A stretch of DNA of 64,000 bases from NCBI RefSeq assembly GCF_900103525.1, contig NZ_FNHN01000004.1, positions 186,001-250,000 of the forward strand. Reading direction: 5' to 3'. The notes below the pieces were generated by a model that saw only the letters and a list, made by a program, of their open reading frames with translations, was not told where the DNA came from and searched no databases. Shown piece after piece: positions 38,700 to 47,146 of the stretch. The DNA is from Bacillus sp. OK048. Lineage in GTDB: Bacteria > Bacillota > Bacilli > Bacillales > Cytobacillaceae. The translations under genes were made by a program, and so were the position numbers. Position 1 is the first letter of the stretch. Each line of letters opens with the position of its first letter.

Positions 38700-38862
38700 T
38701 TTGAAATGGATGAAAGTGTACTTTTTTACAACAAAATCGAAATAATAAATTGGCTGATACTAACGATCATTAAATAAAAAACTTAAAAGGATACTGAAAT
38801 TGTTACCTATGACCATTAATTCTTTCTGCCGCTAAAATTCGCATTCCGCAACTTCTATGTAT

Positions 38863-38899
38863 TAAAAAAACTAATCGAAAGATCCCGATTAGCTTTTTT
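38863..38899 (-). terminator. Terminator after the GGDEF-EAL gene
   Basis: CTAATCG / CGATTAG stem with A7 on one side and T6 on the other; works on both strands. Confidence 0.85.
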
Positions 38900-38945
38900 A
38901 CGTTTATTTTGTAGTTCGTTTCATGAACCAATTCTATTTCAAGCT

Positions 38946-41225
38946 TTATGACGCTTCATGATTAGATGTCATAAAATCCTCAAATGCGGATGGCTTCAAT
39001 GGTCTGCTGTAGTAGTAACCTTGTCCTTGTACGTAACCATCATTGCTTAGTTCATCAACATGTTCCTTTCGTTCGATTCCCTCTGCAATGACCGTTAATC
39101 CAATAGATTTTGCTAAGTTTATGATAGCCTTTGCAATTTCCTTACTTTCTTTATTCGTATGAATATCTTTTACAAACGATTGGTCGATTTTTAATGTATC
39201 AATCGGCAGTTCTTTAATATAACTAAGAGAACTATATCCTGTTCCAAAATCATCGACAGAAATGTGAATACCTAGATTTCGAATTTCCTTTAAAATCGAT
39301 ACCGTACTTTTGACATTTGCCAAGACACTTTCAGTTATCTCAAATTCAAGCCATTTTGGATCTAGTCCTGTTTCATGTAAAATCGTTTTCACCTTATCAA
39401 CAAAATTAATGTCCTCCAGCTGACGTACCGAAACATTTACAGATAAGAGTAAAGGTGGATAACCTTGGTCTTGCCATGCGGATGCTTGCCGGCAACTTTC
39501 TCTAAGGATCCATTCTCCCAAGGGGACAATTAATCCCGTTTCTTCTGCTAATGGAATAAATTTTCCTGGAGGAATGATTCCTAAATCAGGGTGATTCCAT
39601 CTGACCAATGCTTCCATACCGATTAACTCATTAGTAGACAGGTTAACTTTCGGTTGATATTCCAAGTAGAATTGGTGCTCATTGATCCCTTGTCTTAATG
39701 CATTTTCAAGTAACCGTCGCTCTAATGATTGATGTTCCATGAGTTGATTGAATACCATAAAATCATTCTTACCACGTTCTTTCACATAATATAGTGCAGT
39801 GTCCGCATTCTTGATCAGGTCTTCAGGAGATTCTCCATGGTCAGGATAGTGCGCCACACCAATACTACATGTGAGTGTATATTCTTGTTCACCATCTTTT
39901 ATTGGGGTTTGAAACTGCTCTATCATCCTTTGGACAATTGTTGTTGCATACTGTTCATCCTGCACATCTTTTAACATGACGACAAATTCATCTCCGCCAA
40001 TTCTAGCTGCTATATCTGCTGGACGAATAACAGATTGAATTCTTTTAGCAGCTTCCTTAAGCACAAGGTCTCCTGCATCATGCCCCCATTGGTCATTAAT
40101 TTGCTTAAAATTATCGAGATCAATAAAAAATATTGATAGTTTAGATTTGGGTAATTTTCGGTCCATGACTTCACTGCACAGTTGATTCATAAACGACCTT
40201 CGATTTGGTAGATTTGTCAAAGAATCATGGAATGCTAATTGATAAATGGCTTTTTGTACTTCTTTTCGTTCACTAATATCCCGCATAACGACTAACATTA
40301 ATTCATTTTTTGAAAAAGAAGGTTCGTTAATACCAACAATATCTGCCTCGACATCGATATAATATCCTTCTTCATGAAGGAGACGAAATTCGCTTTTCAA
40401 TGCCCTTTTTAGGGTTCTTCCACAATAAGATAGTATCTCATTTTTAACGGTTTTCTGGTCATCCTCTTGAATCTTTTCAAAAATATTGGTCTTTTCCAGT
40501 AAAGGAAGGTCATAGTTTAACACTGTTTTGAATGATGGAGAGACATAGTGAATGACGCCATTCCTATCTATAATCGAAACCAGGTCCGTTACGTTTTCGG
40601 CAATCATCCGGTGAATTTCATTGCTTGTTATTTCTTGTTTCAATAGCTTATTTTCAAATAGAGATTTCTTCTCTAGACTGGAGGTTTTCGAAAAAGCACT
40701 ATATTGCTGGTTTAATTCTAATTCAACTTTAATTTTAACTTCTTTCCCAACCAGTACGCCGCCAGTTTCCAGTGCTGCATTCCAGGTGAGACCAAATTCT
40801 TCACGGTTAATCGTTGCTTCTGCTTCATAACCGTAAACTTCCACTCCCTCTGGGTCGGTACCTTTACCGCCGAACGCAACATCAAATGTTACTAGTTTTG
40901 TTATCCCTTTAATCGTTACATCACCAGTAACTTTATAACGATCACGACTTTTTGTAATTTTAGTAGATTTGAAATCGATCGTTGGATAATTTTGAATATC
41001 AAAGAAGTCAACTGATTTTAAGTGTTTATCGCGTTCTAGGTTACGAGTATTTATACTATCTACATCAAACTTGAATACAATTTTTGCAGTTGTTAAATCT
41101 GTTAAATCTTCAGCCTCTACATCGGCTGTAAAAGAATCAAATTGGCCCCTTACCTTTGATACCATCATATGTTTCACTTCAAATCCTACTGTGGAATGCG
41201 CTTGATCTACAAACCAGTTTCTCAT
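38946..41225 (-). CDS. YceI-PAS-GGDEF-EAL cyclic-di-GMP protein
   Basis: A 759-residue protein without signal peptide or membrane helix. Residues 1-168 are a complete YceI domain (WFVDQAHSTVGFEVKHMMVS at the start, TINREEFGLTWNAALETGG near the end), a lipocalin-like fold that binds polyisoprenoids in characterised members. Residues ~205-325 are a PAS sensor. The GGDEF domain has an intact GGDEF at about 410 (RIGGDEFVVML). The EAL domain has EAL near 537 and DDFGTGYSSL near 655, with IAEGIE later, so both synthesis and hydrolysis of cyclic-di-GMP are possible. GGGAGAG precedes the ATG. The gene is alone. Lipid control of cyclic-di-GMP turnover is inference. Confidence 0.9.
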   Translation of the reverse strand: MRNWFVDQAHSTVGFEVKHMMVSKVRGQFDSFTADVEAEDLTDLTTAKIVFKFDVDSINTRNLERDKHLKSVDFFDIQNYPTIDFKSTKITKSRDRYKVTGDVTIKGITKLVTFDVAFGGKGTDPEGVEVYGYEAEATINREEFGLTWNAALETGGVLVGKEVKIKVELELNQQYSAFSKTSSLEKKSLFENKLLKQEITSNEIHRMIAENVTDLVSIIDRNGVIHYVSPSFKTVLNYDLPLLEKTNIFEKIQEDDQKTVKNEILSYCGRTLKRALKSEFRLLHEEGYYIDVEADIVGINEPSFSKNELMLVVMRDISERKEVQKAIYQLAFHDSLTNLPNRRSFMNQLCSEVMDRKLPKSKLSIFFIDLDNFKQINDQWGHDAGDLVLKEAAKRIQSVIRPADIAARIGGDEFVVMLKDVQDEQYATTIVQRMIEQFQTPIKDGEQEYTLTCSIGVAHYPDHGESPEDLIKNADTALYYVKERGKNDFMVFNQLMEHQSLERRLLENALRQGINEHQFYLEYQPKVNLSTNELIGMEALVRWNHPDLGIIPPGKFIPLAEETGLIVPLGEWILRESCRQASAWQDQGYPPLLLSVNVSVRQLEDINFVDKVKTILHETGLDPKWLEFEITESVLANVKSTVSILKEIRNLGIHISVDDFGTGYSSLSYIKELPIDTLKIDQSFVKDIHTNKESKEIAKAIINLAKSIGLTVIAEGIERKEHVDELSNDGYVQGQGYYYSRPLKPSAFEDFMTSNHEAS

Positions 41226-41365
41226 CTATAATCTCTCCCAGTGATTTACATTTTGCAAATAACCTCATAAAATTAATCTTGAATTAAAATATCTCGACTT
41301 AAGAATATATGTTTTTACTTTTTTCGTCAATACCTTGAATAGTAAGGTTAGGTTGCCTAAACGAT

Positions 41366-41406
41366 AAAAATGACTATCAAATGTATACATTTTGATAGTC
41401 ATTTTC
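41366..41406 (-). terminator. Long terminator hairpin after the DUF3892 gene
   Basis: AAAATGACTATCAAA / TTTGATAGTCATTTT with inner TGTATACA, about 20 bp in all with one bulge. The rest of 41226-41475 shows no gene. Confidence 0.75.
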
Positions 41407-41475
41407 CCTTGCATTTTAAATGCTTTCGATAGGTAATCCAAACCGTTGATTTCTTGTGCCACTCTCTTTGCTAAA

Positions 41476-41790
41476 CTAAAATTCAGGAAGTTGATCAAGA
41501 TTGTTTTCTTTAATCCCATCTGGTTCACTGCGAATGATGTCTCTGCCGTATTTATGGAAAACATCAACACGGGCAATTTGACCTGATTTGGCTTCCGTTA
41601 ACGCAGTGATATAGTCCAGTTCTCTGCCAGTACTGGTTTTGAAGGCAATAATATCCCCATCATTGTTCTTTTTCACAGCAATAAATTCTTCTTTTCCATC
41701 TGGGTTGCTTTGACCAGCCTCAAACTGTGCTTGCTGCTCACTTTGCTGCTTGTATTCTTCATATATTTTTTCGAAATTCTGCTCTTCCAT
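41476..41790 (-). CDS. DUF3892 domain protein
   Basis: A 104-residue protein. The N-terminal ~30 residues are a Glu/Gln-rich helix. The C-terminal DUF3892 module reads IAVKKNNDGDIIAFKTSTGR, then LDYITALTEAKSGQIARVDVF, and ends with GIKENNLDQLPEF. Its function is unknown. AGGTGG precedes ATG. Confidence 0.8.
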   Translation of the reverse strand: MEEQNFEKIYEEYKQQSEQQAQFEAGQSNPDGKEEFIAVKKNNDGDIIAFKTSTGRELDYITALTEAKSGQIARVDVFHKYGRDIIRSEPDGIKENNLDQLPEF

Positions 41791-41888
41791 CTTTCCACCT
41801 CCGAACGTACGTTAGTATTTTTAGGATAATGGTAAAATAATATACAAATTACACAAAAAAGACAAAAAATGCTGATTACCTATCGTGG

Positions 41889-42092
41889 TATAATTTACCT
41901 AATTAGTGGCGATAAATGGAAGCAAATAAGGGAATTGTTTGGTTTTTTATTAAAGATTCTCAGCAACACTCCATTACTGCCTAGACTTTGTATTGCATGC
42001 TGCTTTCCTGTTCTGATGTTGGCTGCCGGGATTACTGTTTAAATAAGAAGCTGCTTATCGTTGTCTTAATCAACAATAAGCAGCTTTTTTTG
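41889..42092 (+). ncRNA. Candidate small RNA with own promoter and terminator
   Basis: An extended -10 promoter (TGGTATAAT, hexamer at 41889-41894; weak -35) is followed ~150 bases later by a strong terminator, AAGCTGCTTATCGTTG / CAACAATAAGCAGCTT then T7, ending at 42092. The transcript between holds only two very short frames of poor quality, so it reads as a ~190-nt non-coding RNA. It does not show the conserved cores of 6S RNA, SRP RNA, RNase P or tmRNA. It could instead be a leader or a very small peptide mRNA. Confidence 0.4.
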
Positions 42093-42229
42093 ATTGTTAA
42101 TTTATTGTCACATCAGGGCGTTCTACCAATTGGCGTTCTGAATATAAATTAAAAGAGTCAGGTTACTAGAGCTTTTACTTCAAATTAGGGATAATAACTT
42201 TATAAAATTTTTTCTTGGAGTGTGAACGG

Positions 42230-43804
42230 ATGCTGTTTTTGGATAAATACCATGACCCTCGAAAAAATGCACAGCTCCTCTCGCAAATTACAGAGAATCG
42301 ACTAGATTATAAACAGGCACTCCATGAAACAGATGAGCTTTTTCAACAATGTCTGGATAAAGTGCCAGTTCCACAACCAAATAATAGCCCCACACCGCTA
42401 TCTTTTTCAAATAAAGTCAGTGAGAGTTTGTTTAGACTGTTTGCTAAACCTTTCTCGTTATTGGAACCGACAAAAGCATATGTGGATGCTGAAGGACACG
42501 TAGTGCCTGAATGGAAAACAATGTTGGATCATGAATACAGTCACTTACTCAATACTATTACGAGAGAGGTAAATATTGAAGATTTCGGCGGAATTGGTGA
42601 TGGAAAAACGGACAACACTGTTGCATTTAAAAAAGCAATAGGTAACGGCCGGGTAAAGGTAATTGTTCCTGAAGGCGTATTTATTACGAAAGGAATTCGT
42701 CTGCCATCTTGGACCTATCTAGTGGGGGCTGGAAAATGGAAAACAACGATTAAACTGCATGACCATGCTTCAAAAGAATCAAGATTAATCACTAACGCCG
42801 ACCATTGGCAAGGAAATCATCATGTTTTTGTTCAAGGGTTAAGTTTAGACTGGAATGTCGAAAGGCTCGGTATTGTAACAAAGACAAGTACCTGGGGCAA
42901 TTATTCAAGCTGCTTAACTTATGCAAATGTTACATTTGGCTGGGTAAAGGATGTGGAAGGCATCAATCCTGGTCTCCATTGCTTTGATATTTCCTCTACC
43001 TTGTACAATTATGCTGGCGATGGATATCTTGGTAGAGGTGGAAGCAAATACGTTTGGCTGGATAATTTGAGTGGACATGGTTTCGGAGATGATGGGATTA
43101 CCACCCATCATAGTGATTACATTTTTATTTCTCGCTGTCATATGTGTGATCCAAGCGGCCGTGCCCACCAGAGAGATTTTTCCAATTCTAATGGGTTTGA
43201 AGTTGATGATGGTTCAAGGAATGTGCTATTAGTCCATAATTCATCTGCAAGGTGTTTTGGTGGAGTTGAAATTAAGGCGCATCAAAATTCATCTGCCGCC
43301 TCTAATGTTAAAATCGTTGGGCATATTTCTGTTAACGATAACCGCAGCTATAACTTCCGCCATATCGGACATCACAAAAGCACGGATACCGAATCAAAAT
43401 CTGCCTATAATATTACAGCGGTCAATCTTGTAGCGATTGCACCCATTTTTACAGATCTATATAAATATTCCACACCGCGCGGATTGGTTGTTTCCGCTTA
43501 TAAAAATGTCGTTATTAATCACTTCACTTTAATTGGGGACCCGAATTATGACTATAATGGAAATCCCGTATTGGCTGTTCAGTATCGTGCGAGGAATGTT
43601 GTACTAAAAAACATTCTAATCAAGGATTTTAAAAGTGGTAGTGCAGGTATTAAAGTTTATGGTGGGAAAAACAAGGCTGATTCTGTCACAATATGCAACC
43701 TTGAGATACGAGATTCAACCCTAAAAGCGATTGATGTAGGTGCATGTGTTCAGGATATTATAGTTGAAAAGGTGATAGCAACAGAAAAGGCGTCAAAGAA
43801 ATAA
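42230..43804 (+). CDS. Parallel beta-helix (pectate-lyase/GH28-like) protein without signal peptide
   Basis: A 524-residue protein. Residues ~115-150 read VNIEDFGGIGDGKTDNTVAF, the entry motif of right-handed beta-helix polysaccharide enzymes (GH28, pectate lyase 3, phage tailspikes). The rest consists of beta-helix coils (HVFVQGLSLDWN, HSDYIFISRCHMCDPSG, RNVLLVHNSSARCFGGVEIKA). The N-terminal ~100 residues are helical and unlike a signal sequence, so export is not explained. ATG 42230 follows GGAGTG. Candidate substrates are acidic polysaccharides; activity is unproven. Confidence 0.75.
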   Translation: MLFLDKYHDPRKNAQLLSQITENRLDYKQALHETDELFQQCLDKVPVPQPNNSPTPLSFSNKVSESLFRLFAKPFSLLEPTKAYVDAEGHVVPEWKTMLDHEYSHLLNTITREVNIEDFGGIGDGKTDNTVAFKKAIGNGRVKVIVPEGVFITKGIRLPSWTYLVGAGKWKTTIKLHDHASKESRLITNADHWQGNHHVFVQGLSLDWNVERLGIVTKTSTWGNYSSCLTYANVTFGWVKDVEGINPGLHCFDISSTLYNYAGDGYLGRGGSKYVWLDNLSGHGFGDDGITTHHSDYIFISRCHMCDPSGRAHQRDFSNSNGFEVDDGSRNVLLVHNSSARCFGGVEIKAHQNSSAASNVKIVGHISVNDNRSYNFRHIGHHKSTDTESKSAYNITAVNLVAIAPIFTDLYKYSTPRGLVVSAYKNVVINHFTLIGDPNYDYNGNPVLAVQYRARNVVLKNILIKDFKSGSAGIKVYGGKNKADSVTICNLEIRDSTLKAIDVGACVQDIIVEKVIATEKASKK

Positions 43805-44395
43805 TCATCTATGACGCTTTTCATCTTTTTCAATCACGATTTCATCGACCAGCTTTTCTGCGACTTTTCGATATAAATTACTCATATGTACGAGCGAGGA
43901 AATCATTAACACTTGCTCTAAGTACGGTGAATGCCGATCCTCCATTTTCGTCACTTCATCCATAACATCCTTAACCCTTTCATCAATATCCTCATTGAAA
44001 TCAGCTACATTCTTTTTAGAAAGAGATAAATAACTAGTATAAAAAGAATCTAACTCGATATCCTCTTTGATGATCCTTTTGTTAATCCCATCAAGCGTTA
44101 CCTGGATATCGTTAATCGACAGAGATCCTTTTAGCTGATAGATCAAGCTCATCAAAATTAAATGCTCTTTGGAGTATTTCTTATTTTTTATTGGGAAGAT
44201 CAGCTTCCCTTTTGCGTAGTTATTGATCATTGTTTTGGTAAGAACTTTTTCATCTTCGTTTCGCTTTGAATCAGCAAATTTGCTCTCAAATAGCTGAATA
44301 ACCTGGTCCATATATAAATCGATAGCTGGTATTTCATTTAGTTTAAGATTGGATTCTAGCCCTAGTTCTTCAATAATTGCATGAATCTTTTCCAT
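43805..44395 (-). CDS. DUF1836 family protein
   Basis: A 196-residue cytoplasmic helical protein. LTKTMINNYAKGKLIFPIKNKKYSKEHLILMSLIYQLKGSLSINDIQ is the core of DUF1836, with an HTH-like arrangement reminiscent of MerR proteins (substrate-free N-terminal helices). A regulatory role is possible but not established. It ends back-to-back with the beta-helix gene. Confidence 0.75.
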   Translation of the reverse strand: MEKIHAIIEELGLESNLKLNEIPAIDLYMDQVIQLFESKFADSKRNEDEKVLTKTMINNYAKGKLIFPIKNKKYSKEHLILMSLIYQLKGSLSINDIQVTLDGINKRIIKEDIELDSFYTSYLSLSKKNVADFNEDIDERVKDVMDEVTKMEDRHSPYLEQVLMISSLVHMSNLYRKVAEKLVDEIVIEKDEKRHR

Positions 44396-44529
44396 TAAAA
44401 ATAACCCCGTTCCTAGTGGTATCTATAAAACATTATATCGTAACAATTTCACATTGACTAGATTATGTTTTACTAGTATGATTACAAGTAGTTATCAAAA
44501 CTACTTGTTGTTTTAGGAGGGTTATTATA

Positions 44530-45177
44530 TTGAGCAATTTTATTCGTGAACCAATTAATGGACTTACTCATTTAACAGGGGCACTCTTGTCGTTTGTCGG
44601 ACTTCTCGCGATGGTGATTAAAGTGTCGAGCACCACCTCGTCTACGATGGCAATAACGGCAGTCATCATTTTTGGCGTCAGCATGATCCTCCTTTATTCT
44701 GCATCTGCTACCTATCATATGGTAATAGCGAGAGATCATGTCATTGCGTTTCTAAGACGACTCGACCATTCAATGATATTTATATTAATCGCAGGCACGT
44801 ACACACCTTTTTGCTTTATTAGTTTGAATGGAACAACAGGCAATATTCTATTTTCTATTATTGCCGCGGTAGCTTTAGGCGGAGTTGTTTTTAAGATGTT
44901 TTGGTTTAATTGTCCACGTTGGATTTCAACAGCATTGTATCTTGTAATGGGCTGGATGATTGTGTTTGTCTTCTCTCCATTAGCAGGGAGCATGGACTCG
45001 AAGGGTTTATTTTTATTAATACTCGGAGGTATCTTTTATACAATCGGTGGTGTCATTTACGGGGCTAAGCCAAAATTCCTCCAATCAAAATACATGGGTT
45101 TTCATGAAATTTTTCACATCTTCATTATGTTAGGAAGTTTATCTCACTTTTTATGTGTATTCTTTTTTGTAATCTAA
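44530..45177 (+). CDS. Hemolysin III / PAQR family membrane protein
   Basis: A 215-residue protein with seven membrane helices. The family signature EPINGLTHLTGALLS, SASATYHM (Ser/His metal site), RRLDHSMIFILIAGTYTPF (Asp-His) and the C-terminal HEIFHIFIMLGSLSHF are all present. PAQR members are zinc-dependent seven-helix proteins; bacterial ones are named hemolysin III though lysis is rarely shown. TTG start eight bases after GGAGGG. Confidence 0.88.
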   Translation: MSNFIREPINGLTHLTGALLSFVGLLAMVIKVSSTTSSTMAITAVIIFGVSMILLYSASATYHMVIARDHVIAFLRRLDHSMIFILIAGTYTPFCFISLNGTTGNILFSIIAAVALGGVVFKMFWFNCPRWISTALYLVMGWMIVFVFSPLAGSMDSKGLFLLILGGIFYTIGGVIYGAKPKFLQSKYMGFHEIFHIFIMLGSLSHFLCVFFFVI

Positions 45178-45179
45178 TA

Positions 45180-45223
45180 TGGAAAATGCCTTCTGCAACA
45201 CCAGAGGCATTTTCCATTTTTTT
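45180..45223 (+). terminator. Terminator after the PAQR gene
   Basis: GGAAAATGCCTT / AGAGGCATTTTCC then T7; it also touches the stop of the small minus-strand gene. Confidence 0.9.
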
Positions 45224-45359
45224 ATGAGTTCTTTTTATTATCTCTCGCAGCTTGTTTCCTAGCCTTTTTACTTAGCCCTTGTTCTGCACCAAATTCCGTA
45301 TCACTAGCTTTGCTTCCACCTGTATGCGGTTGGTTACGATTGTTATTGCGGTTCGTCAA
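45222..45359 (-). CDS. 45-residue basic small protein, possibly spore-associated
   Basis: TTG at 45359 with AGGAGG seven bases upstream opens 45 codons ending TAA. The product is Asn/Lys/Arg rich (MTNRNNNRNQPHTGGSKASD, then TEFGAEQGLSKKARKQAARD). The TEFG/KQAARD pattern is loosely reminiscent of gamma-type small acid-soluble spore proteins, but the match is weak. The strong ribosome site and convergent terminator make coding likely. Confidence 0.65.
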   Translation of the reverse strand: MTNRNNNRNQPHTGGSKASDTEFGAEQGLSKKARKQAARDNKKNS

Positions 45360-45535
45360 TTTACTTCCTCCTCTTAAGTATTGTTGTAGCAACATCTTTA
45401 TCCTGCATTACTTAATAGGGAAATATACCCAATTTATCTTTATTCTTTTATCAGAGTGAATCATTGTCATTAAAACTACATAATTATTCTCCTGAAATTA
45501 AATACTAAAAATAAAAAACAAAGAGGGTAAATAAA

Positions 45536-45877
45536 ATGAAAAAGCTTTGTATATGCATATTTTTAATATTAATCTTTCCCCAAAATTCTCTTTTTCCAAT
45601 AAATTCAATTCAAACTGCATTTGCACAACAAAAGCCAATCCCTCCATATGCTAAGTGGGGGCAAGTGGCCGTCAAAGAAACACAAAAAAAGTATCCGGAT
45701 GCTCGAGTCGTCGATTATCTCCATATTGGAAAAGTAAGTGGCGAGCATTCATCAACGGAAAAATTCAAATTATGGTTAAAAGGATCCCAAAAGGAATTCG
45801 GCGTTTTTGTAGATATTGAATTTAACAATCAAACCGAAAAAATCATGAAAATTACATATCGAGAAACACCTAGATAA
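45536..45877 (+). CDS. Secreted DUF3889 family protein
   Basis: A 113-residue protein. Residues 1-30 are a signal peptide (KKLCICIFLILIFP..., ending TAFAQ). The mature part PPYAKWGQVAVKETQKKYPDARVVDYLHIGKVSG matches the uncharacterised DUF3889 family of bacilli. AGAGGG precedes ATG. It overlaps the convergent AHSA1 gene by eight bases. Confidence 0.75.
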   Translation: MKKLCICIFLILIFPQNSLFPINSIQTAFAQQKPIPPYAKWGQVAVKETQKKYPDARVVDYLHIGKVSGEHSSTEKFKLWLKGSQKEFGVFVDIEFNNQTEKIMKITYRETPR

Positions 45878-46343
45878 ATCCGTCAACGATGGCATCCGGT
45901 GCTTTATCGGACACAAGATTCAAAACGACTTTATGCTCAAGCAGCGCCTTTAACCCACAGAGCACCATCGTATATCCTCCCATTGAATCAATAGCCCGAG
46001 CAACCATTTCATCGCCACTCCCTGAAAAACCTGTGTTCGTTATCGATACAAATGTTTCATTGTCTTTTCGGGAAGTGAAAACCCACTCTGTCTCGGTGCC
46101 GTCAGACCAAACGATCCTAATTTCTTTGTTTGGATCTAGTTTCTTTACATTTAAATCATCCCCAACACCGTACATCTCCCAATCCCACCTGATACGCTTA
46201 CCCTCTTCTAATCTCCCGCTGCTTTTGGTAAACCAGAATTTTGTTGTTATGGCTGGGTCGATAAATGCTTCAAATACTTCTTCAACCGGTCTGCGAATGA
46301 GCATTTCTGCTGTTACTACTGGTATTTGTGTCAAAGTTTCCAT
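45870..46343 (-). CDS. SRPBCC/AHSA1 domain protein
   Basis: A 157-residue START-like (Bet v1 fold) protein. RRPVEEVFEAFIDPAITTKFWF and WEMYGVGDDLNVKKLDPNKEIRIVWSDG fit the AHSA1 / YndB family; the C-terminal helix closes the ligand cavity. Ligand and role are unknown. It is a separate gene from the AHSA1 protein at 62 kb and has no ArsR partner. Confidence 0.8.
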   Translation of the reverse strand: METLTQIPVVTAEMLIRRPVEEVFEAFIDPAITTKFWFTKSSGRLEEGKRIRWDWEMYGVGDDLNVKKLDPNKEIRIVWSDGTETEWVFTSRKDNETFVSITNTGFSGSGDEMVARAIDSMGGYTMVLCGLKALLEHKVVLNLVSDKAPDAIVDGFI

Positions 46344-46400
46344 CTTGATTTCTCCTTCTTTAAGAAAAATGCAAAAATAACCGCATGTGAACTTTGGATG

Positions 46401-46766
46401 TTATTCTATTAGTTTGTTAAGCTCTTCTTGCAACACGATCGCATGATTAAATACAGGATCCTTTGCTCCATATAAGAGTGTAACCATTCCTGTGGCTGCC
46501 ATAGTTTTTATTTCATCAATAATCTTTAACTTTTGTTCATCCGTACGTAATTCCTCTAGATATTTCCTTCTAAATTCCTCAAACAACTCTGGCTTGTGAC
46601 AAAACCACTTACGAAGTTCGGGACTCGGGGCAATATCCTTTTGCCAAGCCGTCAATTTTGCAACATCCTTCGAAATTCCACGTGGCCAAAGACGATCAAC
46701 CAAAATCCGAAAACCATCAGATTCTTCATACGGTTCATAAACCCTCTTCAAGAAAAACTCACCCAT
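46401..46766 (-). CDS. DUF488 family protein (YeaO-like)
   Basis: A 121-residue protein with the DUF488 core: RVYEPYEESDGFRILVDRLWPRGISK near the start, APSPELRKWFCHKPELFEEF and the final VTLLYGAKDPVFNHAIVL. The conserved Arg, Trp and Tyr-Gly-Ala residues suggest an enzyme, but none is established. AGGAGG precedes ATG. Confidence 0.82.
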   Translation of the reverse strand: MGEFFLKRVYEPYEESDGFRILVDRLWPRGISKDVAKLTAWQKDIAPSPELRKWFCHKPELFEEFRRKYLEELRTDEQKLKIIDEIKTMAATGMVTLLYGAKDPVFNHAIVLQEELNKLIE

Positions 46767-46811
46767 TTAACCCCCTCCTTATCATTCTATTGAGAAAATT
46801 GTCCATACCAG

Positions 46812-46843
46812 GTGGACACTGTCCACGAGCGGTGACAGGCACC
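46812..46843. repeat. Palindromic element GTGGACACTGTCCAC plus GGTGACAGGCACC
   Basis: GTGGACA-C-TGTCCAC is a perfect 15-base palindrome. GGTG-N5-CACC follows after four bases. The local composition is more GC-rich than the neighbours. It looks like a dispersed intergenic element or mobile-element scar. Confidence 0.55.
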
Positions 46844-46852
46844 AAAATTAAT

Positions 46853-47092
46853 CTAGTCTTCGTCCTTGATGTCGAGGTCTTCGGGGACGGGTTCGTTTAG
46901 GATTTCTTCGACTAGGTGTTTGTATTTTTCGATTTGTTTTAGGTGGGTGTTGAATTGTTCTTTGTTGATGATCCAGGTTTCGCCGTCATGGATGGCGCGG
47001 ATTTTCTTTTGTTTAATTAGGTCTTCAATTGTTGAAACAGGCATGGATAAGTATTCTGCTGTTTCTTTAATGGTTAGGTACATATTTTTCAT
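46853..47092 (-). CDS. Excisionase-type helix-turn-helix protein
   Basis: A 79-residue MerR/Xis-like DNA-binding protein. YLTIKETAEYLSMPVSTIEDLIKQKKIRAIHDGETWIINKEQ is the HTH_17 (excisionase family) domain; an acidic tail follows (NEPVPEDLDIKDED). The 46.86-47.0 kb part has a higher G+T bias than its surroundings. Targets are unknown. No integrase is near, so a phage origin is only a possibility. Confidence 0.75.
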   Translation of the reverse strand: MKNMYLTIKETAEYLSMPVSTIEDLIKQKKIRAIHDGETWIINKEQFNTHLKQIEKYKHLVEEILNEPVPEDLDIKDED

Positions 47093-47146
47093 TCCTCGTC
47101 CGTTATGGTGATTTGATTTACTAATGTTAACCCATGTTTCTTTCCT

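Noticed and set aside
41265..41576. Protein gene downstream of and overlapping DUF3892
   Set aside because: It overlaps the DUF3892 gene in another frame, runs through the terminator hairpin and has no ribosome site.
41889..42092. Known housekeeping RNA (6S, SRP, RNase P, tmRNA)
   Set aside because: None of their conserved cores could be found, so it is listed only as a candidate RNA.
46853..47092. Prophage remnant
   Set aside because: An excisionase-type HTH alone, with no integrase, attachment site or phage gene nearby, is not enough.
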